From contig JAJDVW010000126.1 in NCBI GenBank assembly GCA_022825925.1, forward strand, positions 33,318 through 97,317: a stretch of 64,000 bases of DNA, in the 5' to 3' direction. Source of the DNA: Pseudomonadales bacterium (GTDB lineage Bacteria; Pseudomonadota; Gammaproteobacteria; Pseudomonadales; Azotimanducaceae). Numbering within the stretch: position 1 is the stretch's first letter; every line of letters begins with the position of its first letter. Positions 60,295 to 64,000 of the stretch are shown here, piece after piece. The notes beneath the pieces were generated by a model. It did no database searches. It was not told where the DNA came from and saw only the letters and a program-made list of their open reading frames with translations. A program made the translations under genes and the position numbers.

Positions 60295-60580
60295 TGGAGT
60301 ACCAGGTAACGGAGGACCAGAAGCGCGCCCTGCGCGAGGACGGCATCGTGAAGCTGCCGGGCCTGGTGGACGCGGCGCTGCTGGAAGCGCTGAACGCGTG
60401 TTTCTGGTGGAGGTGCTGTCCGAACGCCGCAACCTCGTGCTGCGCTTCTTCGGCGACCGGTCCTACTACAGCGAGCACCTTCCGGACGCGCCGGGCATGT
60501 GCGACCACAAGCCCATACGTGCCGCGACGGGCGAGTATCTGAAGGACGGTGACCTCTATCGGCCTGTGGGGACGCTGCAG
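60295..60580 (+). pseudogene. Phytanoyl-CoA dioxygenase-family relic
   Basis: ATG 60295 opens EYQVTEDQKRALREDGIVKL then PGLVDAALLEALNACF, the usual PhyH N-terminus. After about 40 codons the frame shifts to LSERRNLVLRFFGDRSYYSE then HLPDAPGMCDHKPI, which resembles a PhyH C-terminal region. The double-stranded beta-helix with the iron ligands between them is deleted. Decay leaves no active enzyme. It sits 6 nt after gloA. Confidence 0.5.
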
Positions 60581-60755
60581 GCAAACCTGTCGGCACCCAG
60601 GAGCCTTCAGCCGGGGAAGCTCCCTCGGTCGCTGACGCGTAAGGAAGTGTTGGCGTTCCCCACTTCGGCGGATGCGTACTTCCATGCAAGCCAGTCGCTT
60701 CCGCAATCGCTTTTTGGGGTGATCGGCCCACCGCAGGTGCCGTCACCGCGGGCCG
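60581..60755. other. Non-coding remainder after the PhyH relic
   Basis: No gene was found. It holds the exact 18-nt repeat shared with 5870-5887 (60597-60614). At about 60689-60735 it holds a copy of an imperfect repeat that recurs upstream of the coiled-coil gene (about 61166-61210). Confidence 0.4.
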
Positions 60756-61100
60756 TTAGCCTGACGCCTCCGAAACGGCGGCGTCCTCCGCCGCGGACGC
60801 GGCAAGGAACCCCTGGATCAGGCCCTCCAGCCGAGCGATGCCTGCAGCCATGTCGTCGATCCGGGCATCCATCTTTTCGATCCGGGCGTCCATCTTTTCG
60901 ATCCCGGCGTCCATGCGTTGAAAACGGGCGCCAAAGCGGGCATCCATGCTCTCGAAGCGACCGTTTATCCTGGCCTCCAACTGGGCGAAGCGCTCGTCGG
61001 TGGTGGCCGACGCCGCGGAGATAGTCGTCTGCGTCACGCCGAGGATGGTGGCGCCGACCAGCAGCGTCGTCGCGATGTTCGGGTCGAACCTGAATCTCAT
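60756..61100 (-). CDS. Small membrane-anchored coiled-coil protein with repeats
   Basis: The 114-residue protein has an N-terminal hydrophobic segment (NIATTLLVGATILGVTQTTI). It is followed by about 70 residues of heptad-like repeats: QLEARINGRFESMDARFGAR, then MDAGIEKMDARIEKMDARID, then DDMAAGIARLEGLIQGFL. The MDARI-type unit is repeated at 7-residue intervals, so it would form a trimeric or dimeric coiled coil on the cytoplasmic or periplasmic side. Function unknown; similar proteins often lie next to membrane transporters. Start at 61100 is the best placed ATG (GGGAG upstream). Confidence 0.7.
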   Translation of the reverse strand: MRFRFDPNIATTLLVGATILGVTQTTISAASATTDERFAQLEARINGRFESMDARFGARFQRMDAGIEKMDARIEKMDARIDDMAAGIARLEGLIQGFLAASAAEDAAVSEASG

Positions 61101-61282
61101 GGGCGCTCCCATTGCGATTGTGGAAGAGACCATCCCGATTGTCGAGCGCACCCGATGCGCCGGGAATCGGTCGCTTCCGCAGTCGCTGTAAGCCATTGGC
61201 CCGCCGCAGGGCCATTGCCGACCCACGGAGGGGCGTCGAGGAGCCTCGTGCGCGGACGCAATGCGGTCCCGCCCGCCCCGAC

Positions 61283-61708
61283 TCAGCCGTCCATTTCGGG
61301 GGGCGCCCGATCCCGCTTGACCTCGCCGCGGCGTCGCTTGAGCTCCCGCCGCCGCGCCCGCGCGCCCGCGCTGGGATTCGTCGGCCGGCGCTTCGCCGGC
61401 GCCTTGCGGGCCGCCTCCAGCAACGCGCCAAGGCGATCCAGAGCGTCTTCCCGGTTGCGCGCCTGGCTGCGATGCGTCTGGGCGAAGATGACGATCTCGC
61501 CGGACGCCGCAAGACGGTGCCCCGCCGCCGCCCTGAGCCGCCGGGCCCACCCGTCCGGGAGCCCGGAGCGCTCCACGTCGAAGCGCAGCTCCACCGCGGT
61601 CGAGACCTTGTTGACGTGCTGGCCCCCAGGTCCCGACGCGCGCACGAACTTCCACGCGAGGGCCTCCTCCGGAACCTCGACGCCGTTCGCGATCTCGACC
61701 AGGGCCAT
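61283..61708 (-). CDS. arfB: Alternative ribosome-rescue factor ArfB (peptidyl-tRNA hydrolase)
   Basis: The 141-residue protein carries the GGQ peptidyl-tRNA hydrolysis motif in FVRASGPGGQHVNKVSTAVE and an RF1/RF2-like domain. A very basic C-terminal tail (GARARRRELKRRRGEVKRDR) would enter the empty mRNA channel of stalled ribosomes. ArfB rescues ribosomes stalled on non-stop mRNA. The ATG at 61708 is the only start consistent with homologues. It is 14 nt after the DUF2461 stop. Confidence 0.92.
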   Translation of the reverse strand: MALVEIANGVEVPEEALAWKFVRASGPGGQHVNKVSTAVELRFDVERSGLPDGWARRLRAAAGHRLAASGEIVIFAQTHRSQARNREDALDRLGALLEAARKAPAKRRPTNPSAGARARRRELKRRRGEVKRDRAPPEMDG

Positions 61709-61722
61709 TCGGGATTCGAACG

Positions 61723-62412
61723 CTAGTGGTCGAGGCCGAGCGCGTCGCAGAGGAAACCCATGTAGCCCTTGCTGGCCGCGAAGCGTTCGCCGACGGCATC
61801 GGCGAAGGCCGGACTGCCGGCCTCGGTTCGGTCGATGTTGCAGACCGCGATGTGGTCCTTGCGCTTCAGGTCCTCGAGGTACGCGTGGTCCGGCGGGTAA
61901 CCCCGTGGCGGGCGCTTGAGGCTGGAGCCGCCGAGCTCGAAGACGCCGCGGAAGCGCCGGTTGTCCCGCACCCGCTTCCATTTCGCGGGCTGCTCGAAGA
62001 TCGTGGTGCGAATCGCTTCGAGCGCGTCCCGCGCCGGATGCCACATGCCGGCCGCGAGAAAGCACGTCTCGCCCTGGATGTGCACGTAGAAGCCCGGCGC
62101 GTGCACGTCCTTGCCCCGCTCGTGGCGGAACTGCATGCCGATGTTGGTCTTGTAGGGGGTCTTGTCCTTCGAGAAACGCGTGTCGCGGTAGACGCGCATC
62201 AGCGACCCGCCGGTCCGCTTCGGAATCGCCAGGAAGTGGTCCGAGATCGCCGGCAGCCGGGCGTTCATGGCGGCGATGAAGTCCAGCGCCGGTTCGAGCA
62301 CCGACGCCTCGTAACGGTGCTTGTTCTCGTTGAACCAGGGCCGTTCGTTGTTCTGTTCGAGTTCCTCGAGAAACCGGAAGGTCTCCGTCCCGAACCCCTG
62401 GAAGTCTCCCAT
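61723..62412 (-). CDS. DUF2461-domain protein (TIGR02453 family)
   Basis: The 229-residue protein matches the family in ETFRFLEELEQNNERPWFNE, LMRVYRDTRFSKDKTPYKTN, APGFYVHIQGETCFLAAGMW and DRRFRGVFELGGSSLKRPP-like (FRGVFELGGSSLKRPPRGY). Its function is not known. Its ATG at 62412 is 87 nt from the divergent MFS gene start. It is followed by arfB on the same strand. Confidence 0.88.
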   Translation of the reverse strand: MGDFQGFGTETFRFLEELEQNNERPWFNENKHRYEASVLEPALDFIAAMNARLPAISDHFLAIPKRTGGSLMRVYRDTRFSKDKTPYKTNIGMQFRHERGKDVHAPGFYVHIQGETCFLAAGMWHPARDALEAIRTTIFEQPAKWKRVRDNRRFRGVFELGGSSLKRPPRGYPPDHAYLEDLKRKDHIAVCNIDRTEAGSPAFADAVGERFAASKGYMGFLCDALGLDH

Positions 62413-62499
62413 CCGTCGATCCCGTGGCCGCCGCCCGTGGGGGCGACACACTAAGCGCTCCCCCCGGCCACTGCAATTGTGCGCGTATGATGCCGTGCC

Positions 62500-63846
62500 A
62501 TGCAGGAAGGCACGGAAGCCGGCCGCGCGCAGGCCGGAGGCGCCCGGCGGACGGTGCGCGACTACCTGGGGCGTGGTCCCTGGTTCACGGTCGGGGTCCT
62601 CACTGCCGCGAACTCCTTCGCGTTCCTCGACCGCCAGGTGCTCGGTCTCCTGATCGAGCCCATTCGCGCGGACCTCGGGCTCACGGACACGCAGATCAGC
62701 ATCCTGATCGGGTTCGCGTTCGCGATCTTCTACTCGCTGTTCGGCATCCCCATCGGCCGCCTGGTCGACGCGCGCTCCCGGCGGCTGATCATCGCCATAG
62801 GCATCGCGGTGTGGAGCCTGGCGACGGCGGCCTGCGGTCTCGCGCGGTCGTTCTGGATGCTGTTCCTCGGCCGCTTCGGCGTCGGCGCCGGGGAGGCGAC
62901 GCTGGGCCCGGCCGCCATGTCGATGATCTCCGACCTGTTCCCGCCGGAGCGCCGGGGCACCGCCATCGCCGTGTTCATCACCGGCGCCGCCATCGGCTCG
63001 GGGTTCGCCACCGTGCTCGCGGCGACGGTGTTCGACGTGCTGGAGGACTTCGCGGAGATCGCCCTGCCGCTCGTCGGCACGGTGCGGCCCTGGCAGGTGG
63101 TCTTCTTCGTCGTCGGCCTGCCGGGACTGCTGGTCGCGCTGCTCGCGATGGCGATGCGGGAACCCGCCCGGGGCGACGACCGGGGCCCCGGGGGCATTCC
63201 GCTGCGCGAGGTCTGGGCGCATGTACGCGAGCACCGCGTGCTGATCACGTGCACCCTCGTCGGCTTCAGCATCCTCGCCATCAAGTCCTACGGCATCGCC
63301 GCCTGGGTTCCGACCTTCTTCGTGCGGACCCACGGCTGGTCCGTGGGCGAGGCGGGGATCTACTTCGGGCTGACGCTCGCCATCACCGCCACGATCGGCG
63401 CGATCCTCGGCGGCCGCCTGTCCGACTGGCTCGCGCGCCGCGGCGTGGGCGACGCGAAGATCCAGATCGCGATCCTCGCGAACCTGCTCACGCTCATTCC
63501 GATCGTGGCCTATCCGCTCGTGGCGAACGGCGTGGCCGCCCTCGTCCTGGTCGCCGTGTACTACCTCTTCGCCGCCGCGACGACCCCCATGGGCGCCGCG
63601 ATCGTGCAGGAGATCACGCCGCCGCGCATGCGGGGGCAGATCTACGCCGTGTTCCTGTTCACCTCGACGCTGGTCGGCATGGGCTTCGGGCCGCTGTCGA
63701 TCGCGCTCATCACGGACAACGTCTTCGGCGATCCGGCGGACCTGCGTTACTCGCTCGCGCTGGTGCCGATGGTCACGGTCTCGCTGGGGCTGGCGTTCCT
63801 GCTGGGCGCGCGGCACCGGCTCAGGGCGCTGCCGCAGGTGTACTGA
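62500..63846 (+). CDS. MFS-family transporter
   Basis: The 448-residue protein has about twelve hydrophobic helices and MFS signatures. GRLVDARSRRLIIAIGIAVW is the loop-2/3 motif A, with an inverse copy at GGRLSDWLARRGVG. FAFLDRQVLGLLIEPIRADL matches the spinster/sugar-phosphate-like group. A long loop between helices 6 and 7 contains REPARGDDRGPGG. Substrate unknown; members move lipids, sugars or organic acids. ATG 62500, with no sign of cotranscription. Confidence 0.85.
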   Translation: MQEGTEAGRAQAGGARRTVRDYLGRGPWFTVGVLTAANSFAFLDRQVLGLLIEPIRADLGLTDTQISILIGFAFAIFYSLFGIPIGRLVDARSRRLIIAIGIAVWSLATAACGLARSFWMLFLGRFGVGAGEATLGPAAMSMISDLFPPERRGTAIAVFITGAAIGSGFATVLAATVFDVLEDFAEIALPLVGTVRPWQVVFFVVGLPGLLVALLAMAMREPARGDDRGPGGIPLREVWAHVREHRVLITCTLVGFSILAIKSYGIAAWVPTFFVRTHGWSVGEAGIYFGLTLAITATIGAILGGRLSDWLARRGVGDAKIQIAILANLLTLIPIVAYPLVANGVAALVLVAVYYLFAAATTPMGAAIVQEITPPRMRGQIYAVFLFTSTLVGMGFGPLSIALITDNVFGDPADLRYSLALVPMVTVSLGLAFLLGARHRLRALPQVY

Positions 63847-63867
63847 CCGGCGGCTCTAGACTAGTTC

Positions 63868-64000
63868 CTGTCCAGAAATTCCTAACCGTCTGAAATGGCT
63901 TTGGAAAAGGGCGTGTTGGGGTGCTTTGAACCGGCGTTTCGGCTACGCTTGCCGCTGCAAACCAACAAAACGAGCCGAACACGCCGGAGGTGCAATGCGC
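63868..64000 (+). mobile_element. Probable left end of another insertion sequence with a transposase start cut by the window
   Basis: After the MFS gene the sequence becomes non-coding for about 130 nt. It then gives GGAGG (63986-63990) and ATG at 63995, the start of a gene that leaves the window. The stretch CCTGTCCAGAAATTCC near 63872 resembles IS terminal sequences, for example of the IS1380 or IS4 group, but this could not be confirmed. Confidence 0.35.

Noticed and set aside
1018..60580. All frameshifts as sequencing errors
   Set aside because: Large deletions, a nonsense codon and truncated 5' or 3' ends accompany the indels, and long housekeeping genes are intact. Single one-base cases (vapC, cas3, cas4) could still be errors.

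Overview
The window is about 64 kb of high-GC DNA. It looks like an uncultivated gammaproteobacterium, possibly host-associated or marine. The evidence is gene content and order. yrfG-hslR-pckA keep their gammaproteobacterial order but lack hslO between them. nudE is followed by cysQ, acpH overlaps gshA, and a proteobacterial dsbB is present. No rRNA or tRNA gene was seen.

Layout. 1-6.1 kb: the end of a MATE transporter, a VOC gene, and decayed genes (vapC, a formylglycine-generating-enzyme-like gene, a MocR regulator), then non-coding DNA with long hairpins and insertion-sequence scars. 6.0-7.5 kb: a lower-GC two-gene cassette between imperfect 38-bp direct repeats, the outer one at the 3' end of an MBL hydrolase gene. 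8.4-18.1 kb: a DUF35/thiolase pair, a PIN toxin-antitoxin module, a hydrolase/Nramp-like directon, a GMC oxidoreductase and dsbB. 18.1-23 kb: acpH, gshA, pckA, hslR, yrfG. 23.1-29 kb: a dead type I-C CRISPR-Cas locus in canonical order. It carries frameshifts and two deletion-fusions, has lost cas2 and the array, and has a convergent hicB/hicA pair between cas3 and cas5c. 29-33 kb: a truncated luciferase-like monooxygenase, nudE, cysQ and a second DUF35/thiolase pair. 33.3-39.7 kb: phd-doc, a selenoprotein, a flavin monooxygenase, a ketopantoate reductase-like gene and a frameshifted vapBC. 39.7-48.2 kb: a five-gene directon of two rifampicin-phosphotransferase-like enzymes, a GOLPH3-domain/cytochrome-b-like membrane protein, a ten-heme or eleven-heme cytochrome c and a Tll0287-like heme protein. 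48.4-53.3 kb: a YeiH-like transporter, a second selenoprotein overlapping a serine hydrolase, and brnA with a brnT remnant. 53.4-58 kb: a Rieske dioxygenase/extradiol dioxygenase/GST/SDR operon for aromatic-ring cleavage, with an ISKra4-like element just upstream. 59.9-64 kb: glyoxalase, arfB, DUF2461 and MFS genes, and the edge of another probable IS.

The most notable points follow. (1) Two GrdB-like genes each contain an in-frame TGA inside a UxxC motif, followed at the same distance by a 6-bp hairpin with a 5-nt loop. I read both as selenoproteins, although they look like split genes. (2) The GOLPH3-cytochrome b / multiheme cytochrome / Rph-like directon is an unfamiliar combination. (3) The type I-C fossil is detailed enough to reconstruct its decay. 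(4) The low-GC cassette encodes a tail-anchored protein with an Rx4H (HEPN-like) motif. Frameshifts cluster in toxin-antitoxin, CRISPR, regulator and transposon genes while long metabolic genes are intact, which argues for accessory-gene erosion and not general sequence error.
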